NCBI RefSeq assembly: GCF_029623345.1
Contig: NZ_JAPYKH010000001.1
Span: 310,001 to 374,000 of the forward strand
Reading direction: 5' to 3'
DNA length: 64,000 bases
Source: Sphingomonas phyllosphaerae
GTDB taxonomy: Bacteria > Pseudomonadota > Alphaproteobacteria > Sphingomonadales > Sphingomonadaceae
Below are positions 17,704 to 26,843 of this stretch, piece by piece (position 1 is the stretch's first letter; each line of letters opens with the position of its first letter). Position numbers and translations under genes: made by a program. The notes under the pieces are model-generated. The model was given only the letters and a program-made list of their open reading frames with translations. It had not been told where the DNA came from and searched no databases.

Positions 17704-20700
17704 ATGACGCCGCAGCACCATGTCTCCCTCGCGGCGCTCGCCGCGGCCCTGCTGGCGGCGACGCCCGCGCTCGCGCAGCAGGCGGACGCGCCCGCCGACT
17801 CGACCCAGACGGCGGGGCAGGCAACCCCGGAGCGTGCGGAGGCGATCGCTGGCGAGCAGGGCAACCAGGCGGCCGCCGCCGCATCGACCGGCGACGTGGT
17901 CGTCACCGGCACGCGCATCCAGCGCCCCAACGTCACTTCAGCGGCGCCGATCACCTCGGTGACCACGCAGGACATTCGCGCGCAAGCGCCGGTCAATGTC
18001 GAGGACGTGCTCAATCGCCTGCCGCAGATCGCGCCCGACAGCCAGCAGACCTACAACGATTCAGACGGGCGCCAGCGTATCAAGCTGCGTAGTCTCGGCT
18101 TCGAGCGCACCTTGGTGCTGATCGACGGCAAGCGGCTCGGCACGCAGAACGGTCAGGATGTCGGCATCATCCCGCCCTCGCTGCTGGAGCGCGTCGACGT
18201 GCTGACCGGCGGCGCCTCCTCGGTGTATGGCTCGGACGCTGTCGCGGGTGTGGTCAACTTTGTTCTTAAAAAGGACTTCGAGGGACTGCAGCTCGACGCC
18301 AACTACAATTTCTACAATCATAACAACAAGGACACGATCGTGTCGCCGCTCGCGCGCGCGGCCGGTTTCAACAGCCCGCGCGGCTGGACCAACGACGGCG
18401 GTCGCGTGGACGTGACGCTGACCGCGGGCAAGAAGCTGTTCGACGGCGCGCTGCGGCTGAGCGGCTTCGTCAACTATCGCAAGACCGAGGAGGTCGGGCT
18501 CACCGATCGCTCGAACGCCGGCTGCTATCTCACACAGCTCCAGGCCAATGGCCCGCTGTCGTGCGGGCTGACGCCGAGCAGCTCGACCAGCGGCCTGATC
18601 ACGCCGCGCGCGGGTGCCAACGCCGGGGCCCAATATGTCAACAATCCCGACGGCACGCGCAGTTTCGTGCCGTTCGCCGCAGGCGCGGGCAACGCCTCCA
18701 ACTATTTTAGCGGTTATGCCTATCAGCGCCCGTCCGAGCGGGTGAACGCGGGCGGCTTCGCCAGCCTCGACCTGGGCTCCGACGCCGAACTCTACACCTC
18801 GGGCATCTGGTTCCGCGACAAGTCCTTCAACAACTATCCAACGATTGCGAGCGGCACCGTCAACGTCAGCTGCGGCAACCCCTATCTGTCCGCGGCGCAG
18901 GCCGGCGCGATCGGCTGCGGCGCGGGCGTGGCGAGCGTCCCGGTCGACCTGCGCTACCGCCTCGGCGAGGGCAGCGATCGCCCCGACACATACATCAACA
19001 CCGGCGTGCGGCTGACCGGTGGAGTGCGCGGCAAGGTGGGCGACGCCTGGACCTACGACATCGGTGGCGTCTACGCGCGCAACCATCAGGACTATACGCC
19101 GAGCTTCGGCATCCCGGGTCGCCTGCAGGACGCGGTCAACGTCGGCGGCACCGCGGCATCGCCGACCTGCGCCAGCGGCGCCGCGGGCTGCGTGCCCTTT
19201 GACATCTTCAGCGCCGGCAACAGTGACCCTGCGCTGATCAATTACCTGTTCGGCACGGGCACCTCGACGACGACCGGCACGTTGTACGACGTCCAGGCTA
19301 ACATGACCGGCGATCTCGGCAAATACGGCATCACCTCGCCGTTCGCCGAGCAGGGCCTCGCGATCGCGCTCGGCACCGAGTATCGCAAGGACACGCTCAA
19401 GTCGGTCGCCGACGCCGCCTATCGCGGCACGCTGGGCGGCAACGACACCTACCTCAGCCAGGACGTGTGGGAGTCGAACATCGAGGTCCAGGCGCCGCTG
19501 GTCGAGCACAAGCCCTTCGCCGAGCTGGTGCAGCTCAACGGCGGCTTCCGCGTGTCGAAGTACAGCAGCAACCCGAGCACCTTCACCACCTGGAAGGTGG
19601 AGGGGATCTACGCGCCGATCAGCGACCTGACCTTCCGCGCCTCGTTCAACAAGGCGCAGCGCGCGCCGACCGTGGTGGAGATCCGCCAGGCCACCAACAT
19701 CGAGTTCGCCGCGGGCGGCTCGGGCACGTTCAACGACTTCTGCGCGCCCACCGTGATCAACGGCGCCAACGGCGTCAGCTACGGTGCGCCGGTCGCCTCG
19801 CGCGAGGTGTGCCGCGCCACCGGCCTGTCCGACGCGCTCTACGGCAGCCAAACGCTGCTGTGCAGCAACGGCACCAGCCCGAACGGCACCGCGGCGTGTT
19901 CGGTGCGCTCGGGCGGCTTCACCGCCGACCCGGAGACCGCGTACACCCAGACCTACGGCCTGGTGGTAAAGCCCCGCTTCCTGCGCGGCTTCGTCTTCTC
20001 GGTCGACCGCTACCGCATCAAGATCAACGACTCGCTCGGCTACAACGACTATAGCTATTACACCGATGGCTGCCTGCGCTCGGGCGGCGACCAGTTCTTC
20101 TGCCAGGGCATCGTCCGCAACGCCAACGGTACTCTGTTCTCTGCGGCGGGCTCCGGCACCGGCTTCATCCGCCAGGGCACGACCAATTATTATACGTCGC
20201 TGGCGCGCGGCTGGGACTTCCAGGCGCAGTACACGCTCAACCTCGAGTCGGTCGGTCGCTTCGACATGTCGTTCAACGGCTCGCTGACGACGAACGCGGG
20301 CGGGCAGGACTCGCCGCTCCAGCCTGAGCGCAACTGCGCGGGCTATTACGGCAACGGCTGCGGCCAGCTGATCCCCAAGTGGAGCCACGGGCTCCGCGGT
20401 ACCTACACCACGCCCGACCAGAAGTTCGGCGCGTCGCTCAACTGGCGCCACGTCGGCTCGCTGACCAACGCCAACAACTCCGGTGACGAGGCGATCGGCG
20501 GTACGCCCGAGCGCGCGCTGACTGACTATTACCGCGTCGACCCGGCGGACTATTTCGATCTCGCGCTTAACTTCGCGGTGTCGAAGCAGTTCTCGCTGCG
20601 GCTGATCGCCAACAACCTGCTCGACAAGGCGGCGCCGATCGTGCCCGACTCGTACAATATCAGCCTGGCGCGCAGCAACACCATTCCGCAGCGCTACGAT

Positions 20701-20745
20701 TCGCTGGGTCGCAACATCGCAATCGCCACGACGATCAAGTTCTGA
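17704..20745 (+). CDS. TonB-dependent outer-membrane receptor (probable GlcNAc/chitooligosaccharide uptake)
   Basis: 1,013-residue receptor. Residues 1-25 are a Sec signal ending ATPALAQQ. A TonB-box-like DVVVTGTRI is near residue 64. The plug domain follows (VNVEDVLNRLPQIAPD, LIDGKRLG, LLERVDVLTGGASSVYGSDAVAGVVNFVLKK, here separated by variable residues). The rest is a 22-strand barrel ending in the aromatic residue Phe (ATTIKF), as expected for BAM-inserted porins. Cysteine pairs occur in the extracellular-loop regions. It is divergent from the asparaginase-nag operon and carries the candidate nag operator just upstream, so an amino-sugar or glycopeptide substrate is inferred. Substrate cannot be read directly from sequence. 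Confidence 0.9.
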   Translation: MTPQHHVSLAALAAALLAATPALAQQADAPADSTQTAGQATPERAEAIAGEQGNQAAAAASTGDVVVTGTRIQRPNVTSAAPITSVTTQDIRAQAPVNVEDVLNRLPQIAPDSQQTYNDSDGRQRIKLRSLGFERTLVLIDGKRLGTQNGQDVGIIPPSLLERVDVLTGGASSVYGSDAVAGVVNFVLKKDFEGLQLDANYNFYNHNNKDTIVSPLARAAGFNSPRGWTNDGGRVDVTLTAGKKLFDGALRLSGFVNYRKTEEVGLTDRSNAGCYLTQLQANGPLSCGLTPSSSTSGLITPRAGANAGAQYVNNPDGTRSFVPFAAGAGNASNYFSGYAYQRPSERVNAGGFASLDLGSDAELYTSGIWFRDKSFNNYPTIASGTVNVSCGNPYLSAAQAGAIGCGAGVASVPVDLRYRLGEGSDRPDTYINTGVRLTGGVRGKVGDAWTYDIGGVYARNHQDYTPSFGIPGRLQDAVNVGGTAASPTCASGAAGCVPFDIFSAGNSDPALINYLFGTGTSTTTGTLYDVQANMTGDLGKYGITSPFAEQGLAIALGTEYRKDTLKSVADAAYRGTLGGNDTYLSQDVWESNIEVQAPLVEHKPFAELVQLNGGFRVSKYSSNPSTFTTWKVEGIYAPISDLTFRASFNKAQRAPTVVEIRQATNIEFAAGGSGTFNDFCAPTVINGANGVSYGAPVASREVCRATGLSDALYGSQTLLCSNGTSPNGTAACSVRSGGFTADPETAYTQTYGLVVKPRFLRGFVFSVDRYRIKINDSLGYNDYSYYTDGCLRSGGDQFFCQGIVRNANGTLFSAAGSGTGFIRQGTTNYYTSLARGWDFQAQYTLNLESVGRFDMSFNGSLTTNAGGQDSPLQPERNCAGYYGNGCGQLIPKWSHGLRGTYTTPDQKFGASLNWRHVGSLTNANNSGDEAIGGTPERALTDYYRVDPADYFDLALNFAVSKQFSLRLIANNLLDKAAPIVPDSYNISLARSNTIPQRYDSLGRNIAIATTIKF

Positions 20746-20828
20746 TCTGCTGAGGGACGCTGCCGGGGTCGGTGGCCCGGGTGAGCGTGCGGCGCGTGGG
20801 CTGCTATTACCGCGCGCCGAGCAAGCGT

Positions 20829-20916
20829 CTCCCCTTCAAGGGAGGGCCCGGGGCGGTGAACGCCGGAGGCGCCACCTTCGTCGGGGGCGCCTTGCTAGCC
20901 CTCCTGCGAAGGGGAG
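20829..20916. repeat. Intergenic inverted repeat after the TonB receptor
   Basis: Arms of 19 bp at 20829-20847 and 20898-20916 are imperfect inverted copies (three mismatches), beginning CTCCCCTTC and ending GAAGGGGAG. The enclosed 50 bp is GC-rich. The spacer lies between convergent genes (TonB receptor and DUF6165), so a terminator role is possible. It resembles the element at 9157-9246. Confidence 0.45.
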
Positions 20917-20969
20917 GGAGGAGGCCAAGTTTCGCCATCCGCCTAGGGTCCGGCGCTTCTCCTGCCGGA

Positions 20970-21368
20970 TCAGCGCACCGCGGCGTAGCTTTTCTCCTCG
21001 ATCAGATCGGACTCAAGCGCGACGTTGATCGCGCGCTTCAATCGCGCGCGTTCGTCGTTCTTGAAATAAACCGAGCGCGCCAGCTGGATGAAGTCGCTGC
21101 CGAACGACGCCGCGGCCTCCTCCTGCCGGATCGCGTCCTCGATCTCCCACAATTCGCGGTTGATCGATTTAAGCTGGCCGAACAGCGGCGCGATCGCTTG
21201 TTGACCGATCACGCCGGCGCCGATGTCGCTCAGCGCCTGATGCTCGCGCGCGACATTGGCCCGCGCCTCAGCGCGCGCGATCCGCTCGCGCTTGATCTCG
21301 AGGATGGTGATCTTGTCGAGCAGCTCACCCCAGGAGACGGGCACCGACGGGCTGGGCAAACTGGCCAT
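20970..21368 (-). CDS. DUF6165 family protein
   Basis: 132-residue protein with the pattern VSWGELLDKITILEIKRERI followed by a helical, charged stretch with coiled-coil character and a YFKNDERARLKRAIN segment near the end; I recognise this as DUF6165, function unknown. Homologues often sit beside glycosyltransferase or TPR-glycosyltransferase genes, as here. The start ATG at 21368 lies within the 3' end of the GT9-like gene (44-bp overlap), so the two should be co-expressed. Confidence 0.75.
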   Translation of the reverse strand: MASLPSPSVPVSWGELLDKITILEIKRERIARAEARANVAREHQALSDIGAGVIGQQAIAPLFGQLKSINRELWEIEDAIRQEEAAASFGSDFIQLARSVYFKNDERARLKRAINVALESDLIEEKSYAAVR

Positions 21369-22254
21369 GGTTCGTCTCTCCCTGATCGTCGAAGAAGGCG
21401 TGGAGCTCGCTGGCCACCCTGGCCAGGACCGGCATCCAATCACCGGCGCGTGGTTGCGCGTGGAGACGGACCGTCGGGTACCAGTCGCTGTCGTGGCGTG
21501 TAGGGTCCCAACGCCAGTCCGGCTGATGCTTGAGCAATAGCCAGGTCGGGCGGCCGAGCGCGCCGGCGAGATGCGCCACCATCGTGTCGACCGTGACCAC
21601 CGCTGCGCAGCCGGCGACCAGCGCGGCGGTAGCGGCGAGATCGAAGGGACAGCCGTCGGCATTGATCACCGGCAGCGTCGAGGGCGCGGCAACGAGCGAG
21701 AGGCAGCGGTGCCGCTCGGCGATCGGGGCGAGCAACGCCTCGGGCAGCGAGCGGTCGGCGTCCCAGTCTCCGGCCTGGTGGCACAGTCCGACGGTGAATG
21801 CCGGAATTGGCGCCGGGGCGACGCGGAGGTAGCAAGCTGGACCGTCGTCCGGCGCCAGCTCGAGTGCGCCGGGCAGCTCGGTGATCTCGATGTCGCAGCT
21901 GCTCGGCTTGAGCGGCCGCGCCGGGTCGAAGGGGTGGAGGCTCACCTCGGCGATCCCGGCGAGCAATGCGTGAAGCCGTACCGGCGCCTCGACCGTCACG
22001 CTCCTGGCGCGGCGTACGAGCGCGGGTAGGTAGCGCGCGAACTGGAGCGTGTCGCCGAGCCCATGGTAGCAGCGCACCAGCACATCGACGCCATCGACGG
22101 CGCTGCCGTCCCACACCCAGCGCTGGTGATAGGGCAGGCTCGGGTCATCTCGTGTGGCCGGATCGCGTGCCGCGATGACCTGGCGTTCGAGCGCCCAGGC
22201 GGCGGCATAGTCGCGAGCGCGCATCGCCTCCGCCCAGCTGCTATGTAGTTCCAT
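21325..22254 (-). CDS. Glycosyltransferase family 9-like protein
   Basis: 309-residue protein. The N-terminal part has VLVRCYHGLGDTLQFARYLP, the GDTLQF pattern typical of heptosyltransferase-like (GT-B, family 9) proteins and of the C-terminal domain of TPR-glycosyltransferase proteins. The C-terminal part has VDTMVAHLAGALGRPTWLLL followed by DWRW and DSDWYPT, another mark of this group. A short helical N-terminus (HSSWAEAMRARDYAAAW) may be a TPR remnant. Acceptor and donor are unknown. Overlaps DUF6165 downstream by 44 bp; there is a 124-bp gap to pyrC' on the other side. Confidence 0.72.
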   Translation of the reverse strand: MELHSSWAEAMRARDYAAAWALERQVIAARDPATRDDPSLPYHQRWVWDGSAVDGVDVLVRCYHGLGDTLQFARYLPALVRRARSVTVEAPVRLHALLAGIAEVSLHPFDPARPLKPSSCDIEITELPGALELAPDDGPACYLRVAPAPIPAFTVGLCHQAGDWDADRSLPEALLAPIAERHRCLSLVAAPSTLPVINADGCPFDLAATAALVAGCAAVVTVDTMVAHLAGALGRPTWLLLKHQPDWRWDPTRHDSDWYPTVRLHAQPRAGDWMPVLARVASELHAFFDDQGETNHGQFAQPVGARLLG

Positions 22255-22378
22255 GCGGGACGAACCGCGCGGGGGCCGCGCCGGTTCCCTCGTTGCGCCA
22301 GCGTGACGGAATTAAGCGCCTGATTTGCCGAGCTCCGTCGCTTCCGAACGATCGCCCTACCTTCGAGCGGAAGCCCGC

Positions 22379-23596
22379 TCAGACCAGCTCGCGCCCGCCT
22401 TTCCACATGCGCAGCAGCTTGCCCTGCACCGGCAGCCCGTCGAACGGCGTGTTGCCCGCCTTGCCCGGCAGCGTGTCCGCGTCAATCCGCCATGGCGCCT
22501 CGGAGTCGACGAGGATGACGTCGCCGGGCAGCCCCGGCAGCAGCGCGCCCGTCTCCAGCCCGAGCAGTGCGGCCGGGGCGCGCGCGAGCAACGCGAAAAG
22601 CCGCGGCAGCGACACGCGCCCGTCGCGGGCCAGCCCAAGCCCGAGCGCGAGCAATGCCGCGGCGTCGGCCGCGCCGGGGCTGGCGTCGGCGAAGGGGAGG
22701 CGCTTCTCCTCCGGCCCGCGCGGGTCGTGGCCCGAGCAGAGCAGGTCGATCGTCCCGTCCGCCAGCGCGGCGAGCGCGGCATGGCGGTCGGCTTCGCTGC
22801 GCAGCGGCGGCGACAGATGCGCGAAGGTGCGGAAGTCGCTCATCGCATTGTCGGAAAGCAGCAGGTGCGCCGGGGTGATGCCGCAGGTCACGCGCACGCC
22901 GCGTGCCTTGGCCGAACGCACCAGCGCGAAGCCGGCCGCCGTGGTGACGGCCCGGAGGTGGAGCCGCGCGCCGGTCTCTTCCGCCAGCATCAGGTCGCGC
23001 GCGATCGCCAGCGCCTCCGCCACCGCGGGAGCGGCCGGCAGGCCGAGCCGCGTCGCGGTCTCGCCCTCGCTCGCCACCGCACCGCGCGACAGTCCGCCAT
23101 CCTCGGCGTGGGTGATCACGACCACGTCGAGATCGCGCGCATAGCTCAGCACGCGGTGCATCACGCCCGAATCGGCGACCCAGCCGCGGCCGGTACCGAC
23201 CGCACGCGCACCCGCGGAAAGGCAGATCGCCATTTCCGCCAGGTCGGCGCCCGCGAGCCCGCGCGTCGCCGCCGCGATCGGGTGGATCCACAGATCCGGG
23301 CGGCCGATCAGCGCGAGCCGCTGCACCGCGCCGGGCTCGTCGAGCACCGGCACCTGGTCGGGCATTGGCGCGACCCGCACGATCCCGCCCGCGCGCGCGG
23401 CGGCACGGTCGATCCGGGCCACACCGACGTCGATCAGGGCGGGAGCGAGCAATCTGCCGCGGCAGTCGACCCGCAGCACGTCGGCGGGGGTGGGGCCGTC
23501 CACGATCACGCCGTCGACGATCAGCAGCTCGCCGTCGCGCTCGCCGCGCTCCGGGCAGACCAGGCGAGCGTTGGTGAACAGCACGGCGCGGTTCAT
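22379..23596 (-). CDS. Dihydroorotase-like protein lacking catalytic residues (PyrC'-type)
   Basis: 405-residue amidohydrolase-fold protein of the type I dihydroorotase group. Several catalytic positions are altered. The DxHxH metal motif is replaced by [10 protein letters not shown] (residues 54-63). The PHH/PHY motif is TPAHLLLSD (241-249). The HVST motif reads RAVTT. The catalytic ATDHAPH is CSGHDPRG (287-294), with Gly in place of Asp. THAEDGG (162) is retained. It is therefore probably not an active dihydroorotase. Its start overlaps the pyrB stop by 4 bp, as in Pseudomonas, where an inactive PyrC' is needed to assemble active aspartate transcarbamoylase. That is the inferred role here. 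Confidence 0.82.
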   Translation of the reverse strand: MNRAVLFTNARLVCPERGERDGELLIVDGVIVDGPTPADVLRVDCRGRLLAPALIDVGVARIDRAAARAGGIVRVAPMPDQVPVLDEPGAVQRLALIGRPDLWIHPIAAATRGLAGADLAEMAICLSAGARAVGTGRGWVADSGVMHRVLSYARDLDVVVITHAEDGGLSRGAVASEGETATRLGLPAAPAVAEALAIARDLMLAEETGARLHLRAVTTAAGFALVRSAKARGVRVTCGITPAHLLLSDNAMSDFRTFAHLSPPLRSEADRHAALAALADGTIDLLCSGHDPRGPEEKRLPFADASPGAADAAALLALGLGLARDGRVSLPRLFALLARAPAALLGLETGALLPGLPGDVILVDSEAPWRIDADTLPGKAGNTPFDGLPVQGKLLRMWKGGRELV

Positions 23597-24582
23597 GCCC
23601 AGCCCTCCACGCCGCGCGCGCGTCGCGTCAGCACGTCGAGGCAGGCCATGCGCACCGCCACGCCCATCTGCACCTGCTCGGTGATGGCCGACTGCTCGAC
23701 GTGATCGGCCACCGCCGAGTCGATCTCGACCCCGCGATTCATCGGCCCGGGATGCATGATCAGCGCGTTCGGCGCGTGCTGGGCGAGCCGCTCGAGCGTG
23801 AGCCCGTAGCGCAGGTGATATTCGCGGCTCGAAGGGACATAGCCGCCCGCCATCCGCTCGGTCTGGAGCCGCAGCATCATCACCACGTCGGCGCCTTCCA
23901 TCGCACGGTCGAAGTCGGTGAAGGCGGTGACGCCGAAGCGCTCGATCGCGGGCGGCATCAGCGTCGAGGGTGCGCACACGCGCACCTCGGCGGCGAGCGC
24001 GGTGAGCGCGAGGATGTTCGAGCGGGCGACGCGGCTGTGGAGCAGGTCGCCGCAGATCACGACGCGCTTGTGTGCGATGCCGCCGAGGCGACGCCGGATC
24101 GTCAGCGCGTCGAGCAGCGCCTGGGTCGGGTGCTCGTGGCGGCCATCGCCGGCATTGAGCACGGGGCAATCCACCTTGTCCGCGATCAGCCGCACCGCGC
24201 CCGACGACATGTGGCGGATCACGATTACGTCGGCGCGCATCGCGTTGAGCGTCTGCGCGGTGTCGATCAGCGTCTCGCCCTTCTTCACGCTCGACTGGGC
24301 GGCGTGCATGTTGACGACGTCCGCACCGAGCCTCTTGCCCGCGATCTCGAAGCTCAGCAGCGTGCGGGTCGAGTTCTCAAAGAAGGCGTTGATCTGGGTG
24401 AAGCCGGCGAGGCGGCGGTCGGGCGCGGCGCGGGTGCGATTGGCCTCGACCCAGGTCTCGGCTTCGTCGAGCAGAAAGGTGATCTCGTGCGGCTCGAGCC
24501 CCTCGATGCCGGTGAGATGGCGATGCGGGAATACCGCGCCCCCGGGGATCAGGGTGCCGGGGCGGTGGTCCGATTGGGTCAT
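23593..24582 (-). CDS. pyrB: Aspartate carbamoyltransferase catalytic subunit
   Basis: 329-residue transcarbamoylase. The carbamoyl-phosphate motif is [13 protein letters not shown], followed by [34 protein letters not shown] and the C-terminal [11 protein letters not shown]. It makes N-carbamoyl-aspartate, the committed step of pyrimidine synthesis. No PyrI regulatory subunit gene is nearby, and the following gene is a degenerate dihydroorotase, so a Pseudomonas-type PyrB-PyrC' complex is likely. ATG at 24582, 12 bp after ruvX. Confidence 0.95.
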   Translation of the reverse strand: MTQSDHRPGTLIPGGAVFPHRHLTGIEGLEPHEITFLLDEAETWVEANRTRAAPDRRLAGFTQINAFFENSTRTLLSFEIAGKRLGADVVNMHAAQSSVKKGETLIDTAQTLNAMRADVIVIRHMSSGAVRLIADKVDCPVLNAGDGRHEHPTQALLDALTIRRRLGGIAHKRVVICGDLLHSRVARSNILALTALAAEVRVCAPSTLMPPAIERFGVTAFTDFDRAMEGADVVMMLRLQTERMAGGYVPSSREYHLRYGLTLERLAQHAPNALIMHPGPMNRGVEIDSAVADHVEQSAITEQVQMGVAVRMACLDVLTRRARGVEGWA

Positions 24583-24594
24583 CGAGCGCGGTGC

Positions 24595-25125
24595 CTAGTC
24601 CGCGCTCCCCGGCGGCGCAAGCGGTTCGCCCGGTGCGACCTCGGCCAGCACCAAAGCGTCGAGGGCGGCCTGGAGGATCGTGGCGGCGGCGTGATTGTCG
24701 ATCCGCTCGGCGCGCTTGGCGCGGCTGACGTCCTGCGCGATCAGCGCGCGCTCGGCGCTGACGGTGGACCAACGCTCGTCCCACAGCAGCAGCGGAATGC
24801 CCAGGTCAGCGCAGTTGCGGGCGAAGGCGCGGGTCGATTGGGTGCGCGGGCTCTCGCCGCCATCGAGGCTGAGCGGCAGGCCGATCACCCAGCCGACGAC
24901 CTGCTGCTGGGTCGCCAGCGCCAGCAGCGCGGCCTTGTCGGCAGTGAATTTGGTGCGGCGGATCAGCAGCGCGGGACTGGCGAAGCTCCACCCGGCGTCG
25001 CACAATGCGGTGCCGATCGTCTTGGTGCCGACGTCGAGCCCGAGCAGCCGGCCGCCATGGGGAAGCGAGGCGCGGAAGGCGGCGGCGCTGGTGGCGATCG
25101 GCGGGCGCCGGGTGGGTACGGTCAT
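24595..25125 (-). CDS. ruvX: Holliday junction resolvase-like protein RuvX (YqgF)
   Basis: 176-residue RNase H-fold protein with [17 protein letters not shown] (first catalytic Asp), [26 protein letters not shown] and the C-terminal [13 protein letters not shown]. The family is linked to 16S/23S pre-rRNA 5' end maturation and, in some species, to Holliday junction resolution. It is the upstream gene of ruvX-pyrB-pyrC'. ATG at 25125. Confidence 0.93.
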   Translation of the reverse strand: MTVPTRRPPIATSAAAFRASLPHGGRLLGLDVGTKTIGTALCDAGWSFASPALLIRRTKFTADKAALLALATQQQVVGWVIGLPLSLDGGESPRTQSTRAFARNCADLGIPLLLWDERWSTVSAERALIAQDVSRAKRAERIDNHAAATILQAALDALVLAEVAPGEPLAPPGSAD

Positions 25126-25219
25126 CGGTCGCGCACCGACCGATCGACTCTCCCCGTCAGCGTGGCCCTGAGCCGGGATCGATCGTGCCGCTCACACGAC
25201 GGCCGATGTTCCTGCGGAG

Positions 25220-25250
25220 ACATGGGCCCCGGCGCAAGGCCGGGATGACG
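25220..25250. repeat. Partial copy of the dispersed ...GGGATGACG intergenic repeat
   Basis: The spacer between ruvX and the DUF3089 gene ends with GCCCCGGCGCAAGGCCGGGATGACG. Its right end matches the right arms of the larger elements at 55036-55131 and 62041-62134. Only the right half is visible here. Confidence 0.4.
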
Positions 25251-25276
25251 TAGAAGGGTAGGCCGCCGCCCCACGC

Positions 25277-26377
25277 TCACTTCGCCGCCAGCCGCCGCGC
25301 GGCGTCGGCGCGGACGTTGGCCCAGAACAGGCTATAATCGTAGACGTGGTAATTGTTGCCGGGCAGCGCATACGGCCCGAGGTCGGGCGGGCTGCCGATC
25401 AGCAGCAGCCCGCGCCCGGCGCAGCGCGCCCCGATCGTACCGGCGCGGATTGTCGCGCTCGACAGATCGGCGTTGGGGTAGAGCGTCCCCAGATTGGCGC
25501 TGGCGGGGGCGCTGCCGCCGTTCGCCCCCGTGAGCGGGTTGGTGCACAGCAGCGGCGTCCCGCGGCGCGGGCGCCCGTCGAAGCCGGCGGTGCGATCGAA
25601 CGTGTCGAGGATCAGCGAAGGATCGGCGGGCTCGGCGAAGCTCTGCCACCCCAGCACGCAGCCGCGCTGATTCGGCGACGCGCAGGCGGGCAGCCCGAGC
25701 GCGGGCAGGTCGGTCGTGGTCGAGATCGGCCAGCCGATCGCGTAGGCCGCGACGATCCGCTTCGCCAGCGGCTGACCCGCGACGCGGTCCTTGAGCAGGT
25801 GGGTGAGGTGGAGCGCGCCCTGGCTGTGCCCGGCGAGGATGATCGGACGATCGGGGGCGATCTCGGCAAGGAAGACGTCAAAGGCGGCGAGCAGGTCGCG
25901 ATAGGCGAGCGCCAGCGCCTGGTCCGCCGCGGCCTTGTCGGTGAGGAAGGCGCCGAAGGTCGCCTGGCGGTAGCGCGGCGCCCAAACCTCGCCGGTCTCG
26001 TTGAAGGCACTCGCCTGGCCGCGGAGGAACAAGGCGGCGCGATCGTTGGCCTCGCGATCGTCAAGCGGTGCGTTCCAATGCGCGCGGCTGAGATAGGAAG
26101 TGGGATGGATGAAGAACACCGCCGCGCCGCCATGGGTCTGGCGGGGTCGATAGCCGGGCGGGGTCCAGCGCGACGGGTCGTTCGCCAGCGACGGTCGCGC
26201 CAGCCACATGCGGTCGTCGCGATAATTATCGGCGCTCATCCCCGGCTGCGCCTGGAAGGTCTCTCCCGGAATGAGAGCGGCGCGCATCATCGGCACGCCC
26301 CAATAGCGGTAGGCGAGGCTGGCAGCGAGCGCGAGCACGATCAGGCCGGCGACGAGGTAGAGGAATTTGCGGACCAA
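25277..26377 (-). CDS. DUF3089 family alpha/beta hydrolase, membrane-anchored
   Basis: About 366 residues. The N-terminus is a single hydrophobic anchor ([19 protein letters not shown]). The body has FFIHPTSYL and a nucleophile elbow [15 protein letters not shown] (Ser in GHSQG), with an acidic and histidine region later (NNYHVYDYS), consistent with a serine hydrolase of the DUF3089 family. Substrate unknown. No ATG precedes the membrane anchor in frame; TTG at 26377 is the best start, so this boundary is uncertain (an internal ATG would delete the anchor). It is divergent from gatC. Confidence 0.78.
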   Translation of the reverse strand: MVRKFLYLVAGLIVLALAASLAYRYWGVPMMRAALIPGETFQAQPGMSADNYRDDRMWLARPSLANDPSRWTPPGYRPRQTHGGAAVFFIHPTSYLSRAHWNAPLDDREANDRAALFLRGQASAFNETGEVWAPRYRQATFGAFLTDKAAADQALALAYRDLLAAFDVFLAEIAPDRPIILAGHSQGALHLTHLLKDRVAGQPLAKRIVAAYAIGWPISTTTDLPALGLPACASPNQRGCVLGWQSFAEPADPSLILDTFDRTAGFDGRPRRGTPLLCTNPLTGANGGSAPASANLGTLYPNADLSSATIRAGTIGARCAGRGLLLIGSPPDLGPYALPGNNYHVYDYSLFWANVRADAARRLAAK

Positions 26378-26515
26378 GCGTATGTCACCATGCTGCGGTG
26401 CAGCAAACTTGCCGCTGCCGCAATCGCAAAGGAGGTGCCTCAGAGTTGCGATCCGCGCAACCGCTGTGTGCCGGCGCGGTTGCGTTGCGGCGGGGCTCGC
26501 GGTAGCGCGCCGGCT

Positions 26516-26803
26516 ATGTCCGTTGATATCGCAACCGTGCGGCGCATCGCTGGGCTCGCCCGCATCGCCATCACCGAGGAGGAGGCCGAGCGGCTCTCCC
26601 CCGAACTGGGTAACATCCTCGACTGGATCGAGCAGCTCGGCGAGGTCGACACCGCTGGAGTCGAGCCGATGACGGCGGTGATCGCCAACCGGCTCCGGCT
26701 GCGTGACGACGTCGTAACCGACGGCGGCATCCGCGACTCGGTGCTCGCCAACGCTCCCCAGGCCGAGCACGGCTTCTTCACTGTGCCCAAGGTGATCGAG
26801 TGA
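26516..26803 (+). CDS. gatC: Aspartyl/glutamyl-tRNA amidotransferase subunit C
   Basis: 95-residue GatC with [35 protein letters not shown] and LRDDVV, the usual order in the family. It clamps GatA to GatB in the complex that converts Glu-tRNA(Gln) and Asp-tRNA(Asn) to the amidated forms. First gene of the gat cluster; ATG at 26516. A longer open frame upstream is non-coding. Confidence 0.95.
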   Translation: MSVDIATVRRIAGLARIAITEEEAERLSPELGNILDWIEQLGEVDTAGVEPMTAVIANRLRLRDDVVTDGGIRDSVLANAPQAEHGFFTVPKVIE

Positions 26804-26843
26804 CGATCGCGCTCGATCATCCCTCCCGCATGGACGACCTCTC

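Noticed and set aside
18061..20451. 796-codon minus-strand open frame opposite the TonB receptor
   Set aside because: Antisense shadow; low-complexity Arg/Ala/Val sequence, whereas the plus strand encodes a complete receptor.
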